Shown: positions 7,148 through 18,151 of the stretch, one piece after another
How positions within the stretch are numbered: the first letter of the stretch is position 1
Layout of the letters: each line of letters begins with the position of its first letter
NCBI GenBank assembly: GCA_016215085.1
Contig: JACRMD010000082.1
Location: 1 to 26,709, forward strand
From: Solirubrobacterales bacterium
GTDB lineage: Bacteria > Actinomycetota > Thermoleophilia > Solirubrobacterales > Solirubrobacteraceae
Direction: 5' to 3'
Length of the DNA: 26,709 nt
Position numbers and translations under genes: made by a program
The notes under the pieces: generated by a model
The model's database searches: none
What the model was told of the DNA's origin: nothing
Seen by the model: the letters and a program-made list of their open reading frames with translations, nothing else

Positions 7148-8623
7148 ATGGGACGCGACGTCACGGTGGCGACCTTCACGCGCAGCGACCGGCAGCGCTT
7201 TCGCGACAAGGTGCTGCGCGACCTCGACGCGCTCGCCCGCATGCTCGCCGAGCGCCGCTTCTCGGAGGAGCGGCGGTCGCTGGGCGTCGAGATCGAGCTG
7301 AACCTGACCGACGACCGCGGCGATCCGGCGATGGCGAACGCCGTCGTGCTCGAGCGCATCGCCGACCCGGCCTTCCAGACCGAGCTCGGCCAGTTCAACG
7401 TGGAGATCAACATCCCGCCACGGCGGCTCGAGGGCGCGGTGTTCGCCGAGCTCGAGGAGGCGGTCCGGCGGTCGCTCAACCACGCCGAGGAGCGCGCGCG
7501 GACCGCGGGCGCGCACATGGTGGTCATCGGGATCCTGCCCTCGCTGGGACCGGAGCACCTGACCGAGGACAGCCTGAGCGCGAACGCGCGCTACCGCCTC
7601 CTCAACGACCAGATCTTCGCCGCCCGCGGCGAGGACCTCGAGATCGACATCGCCGGCCCCGAGCGCCTGCAGACGACGGCCGACACCATCGCGCCCGAGG
7701 CGGCGTGCACCAGCGTGCAGCTGCACCAGCAGGTCGACCCGCCGCGCTTCGCCGCCTGCTGGAACGCCGCGCAGGCGATCGCGGGCGTCCAGCTCGCGCT
7801 GGGCGCGAACGCGCCGTTCTTCTTCGGCCGCGAGCTCTGGCGCGAGACGCGCATCGCGCTCTTCGAGCAGGCCACCGACACGCGGCCCGAGGAGCTCAAG
7901 GCGCAGGGCGTCCGGCCGCGCGTGTGGTTCGGCGAGCGCTGGATCACCTCGATCTTCGATCTCTTCGACGAGAACACCCGCTACTTCGGGGCGCTGCTGC
8001 CGCAGTGCGAGGACGAGGACCCGTTCGAGGAGCTCGACGCCGGCCGCGTGCCGGGCCTCCACGAGCTGCGCCTGCACAACGGCACGATCTACCGCTGGAA
8101 CCGCCCCGTGTACGACGTGGCCGGCGGCGCGGCGCACGTGCGCGTGGAGAACCGGGTGCTGCCGGCGGGGCCGACGATCGCCGACACGATGGCCAACGCC
8201 GCGTTGTACTACGGGTTGGTCAGGGTGCTGGCCGAGGAGCAGCGGCCGGTCTGGTCGCGGATGTCGTTCGCGGCCGCCCGCGACAACTTCCACGCGGGCG
8301 CGCGCGACGGCATCGACGCGGAGCTGTTCTGGCCGGGCGCCGGCACGGTGCCCGCGACCGAGCTCGTCCTGCGCCGGCTGCTCCCGCTCGCCCACGAGGG
8401 GCTCGACCGCTGGGGCATCGACGCGGCCGACCGCGACCGGCTGCTCGGCGTGATCGAGCAGCGCTGCGTCCGCCGCCGCAACGGCGCGTCGTGGCAGGCC
8501 GAGACCGTGCAGGCGCTCGAGGCCCGCGGCCGGGACCGGGCGACGGCCCTGCGCGAGATGACGGTGCGCTACCGCGAGCTCATGCACGCCAACGAGCCGG
8601 TGCACGACTGGCCCGAGGGCTGA
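7148..8623 (+). CDS. Glutamate–cysteine ligase family 2 (GCS2) enzyme
   Basis: 491 residues from ATG 7148 with a clear ribosome site GGAGG at 7137–7141, one of the few in this window. Conserved GCS2 elements are SLGVEIELNLTDDRG (metal-binding Glu-x-Glu, about 45), LGQFNVEINIPPRRL (about 85), the central LHNGTIYRWNRPVYD (about 310) and RVENRVLPAGPTIADTMAN (about 332). The family joins glutamate to cysteine or another amine through a glutamyl phosphate, using ATP. Actinobacterial members act in gamma-glutamylcysteine supply for ergothioneine (EgtA) or as YbdK-type carboxylate–amine ligases. No ergothioneine or glutathione partner is adjacent, so the acceptor is uncertain. It is divergent from the DUF3047-like gene across 77 nt. 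The sequence looks intact and matches the core codon pattern. Confidence 0.8.
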   Translation: MGRDVTVATFTRSDRQRFRDKVLRDLDALARMLAERRFSEERRSLGVEIELNLTDDRGDPAMANAVVLERIADPAFQTELGQFNVEINIPPRRLEGAVFAELEEAVRRSLNHAEERARTAGAHMVVIGILPSLGPEHLTEDSLSANARYRLLNDQIFAARGEDLEIDIAGPERLQTTADTIAPEAACTSVQLHQQVDPPRFAACWNAAQAIAGVQLALGANAPFFFGRELWRETRIALFEQATDTRPEELKAQGVRPRVWFGERWITSIFDLFDENTRYFGALLPQCEDEDPFEELDAGRVPGLHELRLHNGTIYRWNRPVYDVAGGAAHVRVENRVLPAGPTIADTMANAALYYGLVRVLAEEQRPVWSRMSFAAARDNFHAGARDGIDAELFWPGAGTVPATELVLRRLLPLAHEGLDRWGIDAADRDRLLGVIEQRCVRRRNGASWQAETVQALEARGRDRATALREMTVRYRELMHANEPVHDWPEG

Positions 8624-8628
8624 GCCCC

Positions 8629-9225
8629 TCAGCCGCGAGGCTCGTGGGCGCCGTCCAGGCACACGAACGAGCCGAGCAGCCGCCCGTCGGGCCCGTGGCC
8701 GGTGAGGCGGCTGAAGGCGCCCTCGACCGTCGCGACGTACGCGCCGCACCACGGCGTGATCGCGAGGTCGCGCTCGCGGCCCGTCTCGTCGGTCACCACG
8801 AGCCGCTCGGTGCCCGCCGTGGCGATCCCGAAGACCATGTGGCGGTATCGCGGCTCATCGGTGCCGTAGTCGCCGAAGCCGCCGTTGGTGTGCCAGTCCA
8901 CCCACGTGTGCCTGCTGTTCTCGGGCACCGCCGGGCGCTCGAACGGGCGCTGGGTGGTGAAGCCGTCCTCCTCGTCCCCGTCGCGCCATCGACCGTCCTC
9001 CCGCGTGAAGCGCACCGCCACCGACCACCAGCCGCGGGCCAGGTCGGGGTTCGCGTCCAGTGCGGCGAACAGCACCGCGGCACGCGGGCCGTCGCGGTCG
9101 ACCGCGAGCGGGTAGGCACGGTGGCGCTCGAACGGTCCGGCCGGCGGTCCCGGCACGACGCCCGACTCGAGGATCGGCGGGCCGAGCTCACGCACGTCGT
9201 CGAAGAAGCGCGACCAGTCGAACAC
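8629..9225 (-). CDS. Conserved hypothetical protein, 198 aa
   Basis: A GTG start at 9225 gives 198 residues with excellent third-position GC, so the gene is real. It converges with the ligase gene with only 5 nt between stops. I recognise no family. It lacks a signal peptide or membrane segment and is rich in Trp, Asp and Gly. Notable stretches are LARGWWSVAVRFTREDGRW, TWVDWHTNGGFGDYGTDEP, and ITPWCGAYVATVEGAFSRL near the C-terminus. The composition suggests a soluble beta-rich cytoplasmic protein. A CAGACT hexamer 7 nt before the GTG may be a degenerate -10. Nothing in the neighbourhood points to a role. Confidence 0.7.
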   Translation of the reverse strand: MFDWSRFFDDVRELGPPILESGVVPGPPAGPFERHRAYPLAVDRDGPRAAVLFAALDANPDLARGWWSVAVRFTREDGRWRDGDEEDGFTTQRPFERPAVPENSRHTWVDWHTNGGFGDYGTDEPRYRHMVFGIATAGTERLVVTDETGRERDLAITPWCGAYVATVEGAFSRLTGHGPDGRLLGSFVCLDGAHEPRG

Positions 9226-9297
9226 GCCGGCGAGTCTGGCACGCCCTTCCGCGGCGCTCGCCGCCGGGCTCCCGCTCCACGCCCGCGGTCTACCCGG

Positions 9298-10440
9298 TCA
9301 GGTCCTGCGCGCCGCGCGCCAGGCGGCACGTGGCGCGAGCCCGGAGCCGGCGTGCAGCAGCCCGTGTGCGTAGACGCGGCCGGCGAAGCGCACGAGCGCG
9401 ACGATCGTGACGAGGACGAGCGCGATCGCGAGCGCGTGCTCCCAGAGCGGGACGCCCGTGAGCGCGGCGCGGGCCGGGAGGACGAGCGGCGCCGTCAGCG
9501 GGAAGACGGTCAGGAGGTTCGCCACCAGGCCGTCGGCGTCGGCGGAGACCGCGACGTAGCCGGCGAAGTACGCCGCGAGCAGGGTGTAGGTGATGGGCTG
9601 TGCCGCGGTGTCCGCGTTCTGCTGGCGTGACGCCAGCGCGCCCGCGGCGGCATAGGCGACCGCGTAGAGCGCGTAGCCGAGCGCGAACCACGGGACGACG
9701 AGCGCGAGGCTGCCGCCGAGCTCGGCCGGGGCGTCGAAGGCCCCGGCGGCGAGCAGGATCGCCCCGAGGCCCGCGACCAGCACGAGCTGGCCCAGCCCGA
9801 GCAGGCCGATGCCGATCACCTTGCCCGCCAGCAGGTCCTGCGGGCGGACCGCCGACAGCAGCAGCTCGACGACGCGGCTGCCCTTCTCCTCGACGACGCC
9901 GCTGACGACCCACTGCCCGTAGACGGCGAACGACATCAACAACAGCAGCGCGCCGGCGGCGGCCACCACGACGGCGGCGTCGGTGTCCTTGGCGTCGGGC
10001 GGCTCGATCGTCGCGGTCCGCAGCTCGGGCGCGGGCGGGAGGTGGCGGCGCAGCGCCCGGACGCCGCCGTCGGCGATCGCGGCCAGCTCGCTGTCGACGG
10101 TGGCGCGGAAGACGAGCCGGTCGTCGCCGAGCAGCAGCACCGCGTCGACGTCCTCGTCGCGCAGCGCCGCGCGCGCGGCGGCCGGCGACGCCAGGACCTT
10201 CAGCCGCACGCGGGCGTCGAACGGGTCGGCCGCGCGGTCCAGCGCGGCGCCGAGGCCGGCGGGCACCGGCGCCGTGACGCCGACGTGGTAGGTGGTCTCC
10301 TTCGCGAGCACGCCGTTGAGCGCCGTCGACCCGCCGACGAGCACCAGCAGCACGATCGTGGAGACCAGGAACGCCCGGCTGCGCAGCCGCTCGCGGATCT
10401 CGCGCAGCGCGACGAGGGTGACGGCGCGCCGGCCGCTCAT
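9298..10440 (-). CDS. ABC-2 type exporter permease (NatB-like)
   Basis: 380 residues from ATG 10440, overlapping the ATPase stop by 4 nt (ATGA), which implies translational coupling. An N-terminal helix (RAFLVSTIVLLVLVGG) is followed by about 120 residues outside the membrane and then five or six helices, including AAAGALLLLMSFAVYGQWVV, IGIGLLGLGQLVLVAGLG, WFALGYALYAVAYAAAG and HALAIALVLVTIVALVRF. The motif SGVVEEKGSRVVELLLSAVR is characteristic of NatB/ABC2_membrane_3 proteins. With the ATPase it should form a homodimeric exporter. NatAB exports sodium in Bacillus; the substrate here is unknown. Confidence 0.88.
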   Translation of the reverse strand: MSGRRAVTLVALREIRERLRSRAFLVSTIVLLVLVGGSTALNGVLAKETTYHVGVTAPVPAGLGAALDRAADPFDARVRLKVLASPAAARAALRDEDVDAVLLLGDDRLVFRATVDSELAAIADGGVRALRRHLPPAPELRTATIEPPDAKDTDAAVVVAAAGALLLLMSFAVYGQWVVSGVVEEKGSRVVELLLSAVRPQDLLAGKVIGIGLLGLGQLVLVAGLGAILLAAGAFDAPAELGGSLALVVPWFALGYALYAVAYAAAGALASRQQNADTAAQPITYTLLAAYFAGYVAVSADADGLVANLLTVFPLTAPLVLPARAALTGVPLWEHALAIALVLVTIVALVRFAGRVYAHGLLHAGSGLAPRAAWRAARRT

Positions 10441-11333
10441 CCGACCAGCTCCAGGAAGAGCTCGGCCAGCGACGGCGGCCCGTAGCCGAACTCGACGACC
10501 CGCCCGGCCCGTCGCGCGGCGTCGAGCACCTGCTCGGGGTCGACGTCGCGGCCCGCCGCCAGCCGCAAGGCTCCGTTCGCGCTGCCCACCGGCTCCACGC
10601 CCCCCACGTCCGGCAGCCACCCGTCCGGCGCGCCCTCGACGCGCAGGTCGATCCGCCGCCGCCGCGAGCGCCGCCGCAGCTCGTCGATGTGCCCGGTCGC
10701 GACGACGCGGCCGTGGTCGACGATGACGACGTCCTCGCACACGTCCTGGACGAGGTCGAGCTGGTGGCTGGAGAACAGCACCGCGGCACCACGGGCCGCC
10801 TCGTCGCGCAGCACCTCGGCCAGCGTGCGCACCGCGAGCGGGTCCAGCCCCGCGAACGGCTCGTCGAGCACGAGCAGCTCGGGCCGGTGCAGGAGCGCGA
10901 CCGCGAGCTGGGCGCGCTGCTGGTTGCCGTGCGAGAGCTCCTCGACGCGCGCCCCGGCGCGGTCGCCGAGCTCGAGCCGCTGCAGCCACGCCGACGCCGC
11001 GGCGCGGGCGTCGGCGGCGCCCAGCCCGTGCAGGCGCCCGAAGTAGACGAGCTGCTCGCCCAGCGCCATCCGCGGGTAGAGCCCGCGCTCCTCCGGCATG
11101 TAGCCGAACCGCAGCCGCTCGGCGAGCCCGACCTCGCGCCCGTCCCAGAGCACGTGCCCGCCGTCGAGGTCGACGAGCCCGAAGACCGCCCGCATCGCCG
11201 TCGTCTTGCCGGCGCCGTTGGGCCCGAGGAACCCGAGCAGGCGGCCGGGGCCGACCTGGAGGCCGACCGCGTCCAGCGCGACCACGTCGCCGTAGCGCTT
11301 CACGACCTCGACGAGCCCGAGCCCGGTGGACAT
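10437..11333 (-). CDS. ABC transporter ATP-binding protein (NatA-like)
   Basis: 298 residues from ATG 11333. Walker A GPNGAGKT lies at about 37–44, the Q-loop region reads FGYMPEERGLYPRM, the signature is LSHGNQQRAQLAVALL, Walker B is LLVLDEPFAGLDP, and the switch is SSHQLDLV. LSHGNQ in place of LSGGQ is common in NatA-type ATPases. The last 80 residues form a DUF4162-like C-terminal domain. It energises the permease encoded immediately downstream. An 8-bp perfect inverted repeat sits just upstream of its start and could be an operator. No ribosome site or TANNNT box was found, so its start or promoter type is less certain than its identity. Confidence 0.92.
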   Translation of the reverse strand: MSTGLGLVEVVKRYGDVVALDAVGLQVGPGRLLGFLGPNGAGKTTAMRAVFGLVDLDGGHVLWDGREVGLAERLRFGYMPEERGLYPRMALGEQLVYFGRLHGLGAADARAAASAWLQRLELGDRAGARVEELSHGNQQRAQLAVALLHRPELLVLDEPFAGLDPLAVRTLAEVLRDEAARGAAVLFSSHQLDLVQDVCEDVVIVDHGRVVATGHIDELRRRSRRRRIDLRVEGAPDGWLPDVGGVEPVGSANGALRLAAGRDVDPEQVLDAARRAGRVVEFGYGPPSLAELFLELVG

Positions 11334-11341
11334 CGTGCGCC

Positions 11342-11363
11342 GACCGTCGCACGAACGACGGTC
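11342..11363. promoter_or_regulatory. 8-bp perfect inverted repeat upstream of ABC operon
   Basis: GACCGTCG and CGACGGTC are separated by CACGAA. It lies 9–30 nt upstream of the ATPase start and within the 69-nt gap after the DAHP synthase stop. It could be a repressor operator for the exporter or a hairpin ending the DAHP synthase message. There is no T-run after it, which favours an operator. A weaker GGAGG/CCTCC hairpin sits at 11376–11389. Confidence 0.4.
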
Positions 11364-11402
11364 CGGGACATCCGGGGAGGCGCCCCTCCGCGCTGCGGGC
11401 TA

Positions 11403-12785
11403 CTACGCCGTCCGGCGCAGCATCTCGACCACCAGGAAGGCGAGCTCGAGCGACTGCTGGGTGTTCAGCCGCGGGTCGCAGGCGGTCTCGTAGCGGGAGC
11501 CGAGCTCGCTGTGGGAGATCATCTGCGCGCCGCCGAGGCACTCCGTGACGTCCTCGCCGGTGTGCTCGACGTGGATGCCGCCCGGGTGGGTGCCGAGCTG
11601 CTGGTGGACCTCGAAGAAGCCCTCGACCTCGTCCATGACGCGGTCGAAGTGGCGGGTCTTGTGCCCGCTCGGCGACTCCTCGGTGTTGCCGTGCATCGGG
11701 TCGCACTGCCACACGACGCGATGGCCGTGGCGCGTCACCGCCTCGACGATCGGCGGCAGCTTCTCGCGCACGAGGTCGTTGCCCATCCGCGCGACCAGCG
11801 TGACGTGGCCGTCGATGCGCGCCGGGTCCAGGCGCTCCACCAGCTCGACCGCCTCCTCCGGCGTCGTCGACGGGCCGATCTTCACGCCGATCGGGTTCGC
11901 CAGCAGCGCCCCGAGCGCGACGTGCGCGCCGTCGAGCTGGCGCGTGCGGTCGCCGATCCACACCTGGTGGGCGGAGAGCAGGTAGAGCCGCTCGCCCTCG
12001 AGGCGCAGCAGCGCGCGCTCGTAGTCGAGCACCAGCATCTCGTGGCTGGCGAAGAGGTCGACGGTCCGCAGCGAGCTGTCGTCGACGCCGCACGCCGACA
12101 TGAACTGCAGGCTGCGGTCGATCTCGGTCGCGATCCGCTCGTAGCGCGCGCCCGCGTTGGACTGGCGCACGAAGTCCATGTTCCACTCGTGCAGGTGGTG
12201 GAGGTCGGCCAGGCCGGCGCCGGTGATCGCCCGCGTGAGGTTCATCGCCGCCGCCGCGTTGGCGTACGCGCGCACGAGGCGGCCCGGGTCGGGGCGGCGC
12301 GCCTCCTCGGTCGCGGCGATCGCGTTGACCATGTCGCCGCGGTAGGACGGCAGCCCGGCGGCGTCGAGGTCCGCGCTGCGCGGCTTGGCGTACTGGCCGG
12401 CGATGCGCCCGACCTTCACGACCGGCATGGCGGTCCCGTACGTCAGGACCACCGCCATCTGCAGCAGCGTGCGGATCGTCCCGCGCAGGTGCTCCTCGGT
12501 GTTGTCGACGAACGTCTCCGCGCAGTCGCCGCCCTGCAGCAGGAACGCCTCGCCGCGCGCGACCTCGCCGAGGCGCTGCTGCAGCCGGTCGACCTCGGCC
12601 GGCACGGTGATGGGCGGGACGCTCTCCAGCAGCGCCCGGACGCGCCCGAGGTAGTCGCGGTCCGGCCACGAGGGCTGCTGCACGGCCGGCCGCGCGAGGG
12701 CGTCGCGCAACGCCGCGGCCAGCGCGGGAGGCAGGGGCGGGAGCACGGGCAGCTCCGCGACGGGCACGTCGACGGTCCATGTCAC
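11403..12785 (-). CDS. aroG: Class II 3-deoxy-D-arabino-heptulosonate 7-phosphate (DAHP) synthase
   Basis: 460 residues from GTG 12785, the usual length for class II (plant/actinobacterial) DAHP synthase. It condenses phosphoenolpyruvate with erythrose 4-phosphate, the committed step to chorismate and aromatic amino acids. Family motifs are all present: FLLQGGDCAETFVDNT, VVKVGRIAGQYAKPRS, LLSAHQVWIGDRTRQLDGAH, NPIGVKIGPSTTPEE and VVWQCDPMHGNTEESPSG, with the metal-binding Cys, His and Glu residues in these segments. The GTG start is preferred over an out-of-frame ATG 5 nt downstream; TAGCGT lies 7 nt upstream of the GTG, predicting a leaderless message. The gene follows the desaturase with a 45-nt gap on the same strand but seems to have its own promoter. 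No aberrations seen. Confidence 0.96.
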   Translation of the reverse strand: MTWTVDVPVAELPVLPPLPPALAAALRDALARPAVQQPSWPDRDYLGRVRALLESVPPITVPAEVDRLQQRLGEVARGEAFLLQGGDCAETFVDNTEEHLRGTIRTLLQMAVVLTYGTAMPVVKVGRIAGQYAKPRSADLDAAGLPSYRGDMVNAIAATEEARRPDPGRLVRAYANAAAAMNLTRAITGAGLADLHHLHEWNMDFVRQSNAGARYERIATEIDRSLQFMSACGVDDSSLRTVDLFASHEMLVLDYERALLRLEGERLYLLSAHQVWIGDRTRQLDGAHVALGALLANPIGVKIGPSTTPEEAVELVERLDPARIDGHVTLVARMGNDLVREKLPPIVEAVTRHGHRVVWQCDPMHGNTEESPSGHKTRHFDRVMDEVEGFFEVHQQLGTHPGGIHVEHTGEDVTECLGGAQMISHSELGSRYETACDPRLNTQQSLELAFLVVEMLRRTA

Positions 12786-12792
12786 GCCCGGA

Positions 12793-12798
12793 ACGCTA
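12793..12798 (-). promoter_or_regulatory. Putative -10 (TAGCGT) of DAHP synthase
   Basis: Minus-strand TAGCGT is followed by 7 nt and the GTG start. It sits inside the 45-nt gap after the desaturase stop. No Shine-Dalgarno sequence, consistent with a leaderless transcript. Confidence 0.5.
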
Positions 12799-12830
12799 GA
12801 AGGTCGCGGGCGCGGTCGCCCAGCCGGGTG

Positions 12831-13757
12831 CTACGCGGCGGCGCGCGCGGCCTGCCGCTCGGGCGTGACGCGCACGACGTCCCAGGCCAGCCCGGCCTTC
12901 TCGAGCGTCCAGATCACGCCGGCCGAGATGTCGACCTCCCACCAGCGCAGCCCGTGCCGCGCCGAGGTGGGGAAGGCGTGGTGGTTGTTGTGCCACGACT
13001 CGCCGAACGAGAGCAGCGCCAGCGGCGCGAAGTTCGTCGACTCGTCGTCGGTCGGGAAGCGGCGGCGCCCGAAGAAGTGGCACAGCGAGTTGATGCTGTA
13101 GGTGACGTGGTGCAGCACGAGCATCCGGATCAGCCCGCCCCACAGCATCCCGGTGAGCCCCGCGAAGAGCGTCCCACCGATGAGCCAACCCAGGAAGAAC
13201 GGCGCGACCAGGCCGCCGAGCGCCCACCACAGGAACGTGCGGTGCACGAAGGAGACGACCGGGTCGGCGAGCAGGTCGGGCGCGTAGCGCTCGTGCGAGC
13301 CGCGCTGGTCGTGGAGGAAGAGCCACCCGACGTGCGCGTGCAGCAGGCCGCGCAGGGCGCCCGACCAGCCGCCGCCGTGGCCGTGCGGGCTGTGCGGGTC
13401 GCCCTCCTCGTCGGCGAACGCGTGGTGCTTGCGGTGGTCGGCGACCCAGCTGATGACCGGGCCCTCGACCGCGACCGAGCCGAGCGCCGTGAAGATGAAG
13501 CGCACGGACCGCGTCGTCTTGAACGCGCGGTGGGTGAGCAGCCGGTGGAAGCCGACGGTCACGCCCAGCCCCGCGGGGACGTAGAGCAGCGCGAAGACGA
13601 TCGCGTCGCTGACGTGGAGCCAGCCGCCCCACGCCTGCCAGATGGCCAAGCCGAGGCCCACGAACGGGAGCACCGTGATCGTCCCGGTCGCGAACCGATC
13701 CAGCGCCTCGTTCGCGACCGGCTGGACGTCGTCCCTTGCGGTCACGTGTCGGACCAT
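12831..13757 (-). CDS. Membrane fatty-acid/acyl-CoA desaturase (delta-9 type)
   Basis: 308 residues from ATG 13757. An upstream in-frame ATG at 13799 would overlap the divergent glmS start, so the inner one is chosen. The three histidine boxes of the membrane di-iron desaturases are clear: HRLLTH (GFHRLLTHRAF), HRKHH (ADHRKHHAF) and HNNHH (ESWHNNHHAF), plus a further LHHVTYSINSLCH helix. Four hydrophobic segments flank them (ITVLPFVGLGLAIWQAWGGW, DAIVFALLYVPAGLG, LWWALGGLVAPFFLGWLIGG, LTGMLWGGLIRMLVL). It inserts a double bond into a saturated acyl chain, using oxygen and an electron donor, probably to adjust membrane fluidity. It is divergent from glmS with only 31 nt between start codons. 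Confidence 0.92.
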   Translation of the reverse strand: MVRHVTARDDVQPVANEALDRFATGTITVLPFVGLGLAIWQAWGGWLHVSDAIVFALLYVPAGLGVTVGFHRLLTHRAFKTTRSVRFIFTALGSVAVEGPVISWVADHRKHHAFADEEGDPHSPHGHGGGWSGALRGLLHAHVGWLFLHDQRGSHERYAPDLLADPVVSFVHRTFLWWALGGLVAPFFLGWLIGGTLFAGLTGMLWGGLIRMLVLHHVTYSINSLCHFFGRRRFPTDDESTNFAPLALLSFGESWHNNHHAFPTSARHGLRWWEVDISAGVIWTLEKAGLAWDVVRVTPERQAARAAA

Positions 13758-13776
13758 ACCCAGATGGGGCGATTGG

Positions 13777-13782
13777 TACGTT
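13777..13782 (+). promoter_or_regulatory. Putative -10 (TACGTT) of glmS
   Basis: TACGTT is followed by 6 nt and the glmS ATG at 13789. The divergent gap is only 31 nt, too short for a 5' UTR or a glmS ribozyme. This supports a leaderless glmS message. Confidence 0.45.
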
Positions 13783-13788
13783 CGCCAG

Positions 13789-15567
<1,779 letters not shown>

Positions 15568-15568
15568 G

Positions 15569-15825
15569 CTGTTCACCGACGGCGAGCGCGCCTACGCCGC
15601 CGCGCGCGCGCGGCCCGGCCAGCACCTCGCCGCCCGCTTCTGCGCCAAGGAGGCGGTCGCCAAGGCGCTGGCGCTCGACGCGTGGTCCTGGCAGGACATC
15701 GAGGTCGTCAGCGACGGCGGCGCGCCGCGCGTGGCGCTGCACGGGGCCCTCGCCGGGCTCGAGGTGGAGGTCGAGGTGTCGCTGACGCACACCGGCACGA
15801 TGGCGGGCGCGGTCGCGGTGGTCCG

Positions 15826-15829
<4 letters not shown>
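15569..15829 (+). pseudogene. acpS: Holo-[acyl-carrier-protein] synthase fragment, N-terminus missing
   Basis: A reading frame of 86 residues, beginning abruptly at LFTDGERAYAAARARPGQHL and continuing LAARFCAKEAVAKALAL, WSWQDIEVVSDGGAPRVALHG and SLTHTGTMAGAVAVVR before TGA 15827–15829. The ARFxAKEAxxKAL helix with catalytic Glu and Lys and the SLTHT strand are diagnostic of AcpS, which transfers phosphopantetheine from CoA to acyl carrier protein. Full-length AcpS is about 120–130 residues. The N-terminal strand with the first metal ligand (GIDLVEI type) is missing. The fragment is joined directly to the truncated glmS and has no start codon of its own. Its stop overlaps the nnr start (GTGA), the normal operon arrangement, so the 3' half is in its native place. 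Confidence 0.85.
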
Positions 15830-17298
<1,469 letters not shown>

Positions 17299-17307
17299 CC
17301 TTGGGGG

Positions 17308-17313
17308 TAGCCT
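17308..17313 (+). promoter_or_regulatory. Putative -10 (TAGCCT) of PRC-like gene
   Basis: TAGCCT is followed by 6 nt and the ATG at 17320, in a 21-nt gap after nnr. No ribosome site; a leaderless start inside the cluster is predicted. Confidence 0.4.
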
Positions 17314-17319
17314 CGGGCC

Positions 17320-17664
17320 ATGGAGGACCTGGGAGCGCCCATCGCGTACCTCGCCCTCGCGGAGGGCACGCCGGTCTACGACGCCGGCGGGACGCGGCTC
17401 GGCGAGGTCGCGCACGTCCTCGCCGCCGAGGACCAGGACATCTTCGACGGGCTGGTGCTCGACACGCACGACGGGCACCGCTTCGCCGACGGTCCGGACG
17501 TCGACGCGATCCATGAGCGCGGCGTCGTGCTCAAGGCCGGCGCCACACTGCACGAGCCGCCGGAGAACCCGGCCGTGGTCGGCGCGCAGCCCGACGACGT
17601 CGAGGAGTCGGACCTGACCCGCAGCCTGCGGCGGGCGTGGGACTGGGTGTCGGGCCGCTACTGA
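17320..17664 (+). CDS. PRC-barrel-like small protein
   Basis: 114 residues from ATG 17320. The first 75 residues form alternating strands: AYLALAEGTPVYDAGGTRLG, EVAHVLAAEDQDIFDGLVLDT, RFADGPDVDAIHERGVVLK. The pattern of a short set point, Gly-rich turn, Val-x-x-Val strand and a paired second strand resembles PRC-barrel domains such as the RimM C-terminal half. The tail is acidic and ends LRRAWDWVSGRY. PRC-barrels often bind partner proteins or RNA; no specific role can be given. It sits between the NAD(P)HX repair gene and the CBS-pair gene, each with its own apparent -10. Confidence 0.65.
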   Translation: MEDLGAPIAYLALAEGTPVYDAGGTRLGEVAHVLAAEDQDIFDGLVLDTHDGHRFADGPDVDAIHERGVVLKAGATLHEPPENPAVVGAQPDDVEESDLTRSLRRAWDWVSGRY

Positions 17665-17671
17665 CAGCGAC

Positions 17672-17677
17672 TAGAGT
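17672..17677 (+). promoter_or_regulatory. Putative -10 (TAGAGT) of CBS-pair gene
   Basis: TAGAGT ends 9 nt before ATG 17687, in a 22-nt intergenic gap. No Shine-Dalgarno sequence was seen. Confidence 0.4.
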
Positions 17678-17686
17678 CCGGGCGCA

Positions 17687-18151
17687 ATGGCCCAGACCGT
17701 CGCTGACATCATGGAGCGCGATGCGCCGACCGTCGCCCCGGACGCGGGCGTCGAGGAGGTCGTGCGCATCTTCAAGGACCTCGACACGCCGGCGCTGCCG
17801 GTGGTCGACGCCGACGGCCACGTGGCGGGGATCATCACCGAGCGCGACCTCGTCATCGCCGACGAGGAGGGCGACCTCCACATCCCGCACTACATCGAGC
17901 TGTTCGGCGGCCTCGTGTTCCTGGAGCCGCTGCGCAAGTTCGAGGCGCGCCTGAAGAAGGCCGCCGCCTCGACCGCCCAGGACCTGATGACGTCCGACGT
18001 CACGGTCATCGAGCCGGCGGCCACGGTCCACCAGGCCGCGCACCTGATCGCCCGGGAGGACCACAGCCGGCTGCCCGTCGTGGACCGCGGGCGCTACGTC
18101 GGGATCGTCTCGCGCGCCGACGTCCTGGCCGCGCTGGCGCAGGAGCCGTGA
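17687..18151 (+). CDS. CBS-pair domain protein
   Basis: 154 residues, almost entirely a tandem CBS pair. CBS1 runs from VADIMERDAPTVAP to ALPVVDADGHVAGIITERDL; CBS2 from AQDLMTSDVTVIEP to RLPVVDRGRYVGIVSRADVL. A 45-residue insert between them (IELFGGLVFLEPLRKFEARLKK) could be an amphipathic helical linker. CBS pairs bind adenine nucleotides such as AMP, ATP or SAM and act as energy sensors, usually by binding a partner when stand-alone. The stop overlaps the alr start by 4 nt (GTGA), so translation of alanine racemase is probably coupled to this gene. Confidence 0.9.
   Translation: MAQTVADIMERDAPTVAPDAGVEEVVRIFKDLDTPALPVVDADGHVAGIITERDLVIADEEGDLHIPHYIELFGGLVFLEPLRKFEARLKKAAASTAQDLMTSDVTVIEPAATVHQAAHLIAREDHSRLPVVDRGRYVGIVSRADVLAALAQEP

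Noticed and set aside
9298..12780. A minus-strand frame of about 1,160 codons joining DAHP synthase, ATPase and permease regions
   Set aside because: Only the last 380 codons, the permease, are real in this frame. The rest is an off-frame shadow of the DAHP synthase and ATPase genes.
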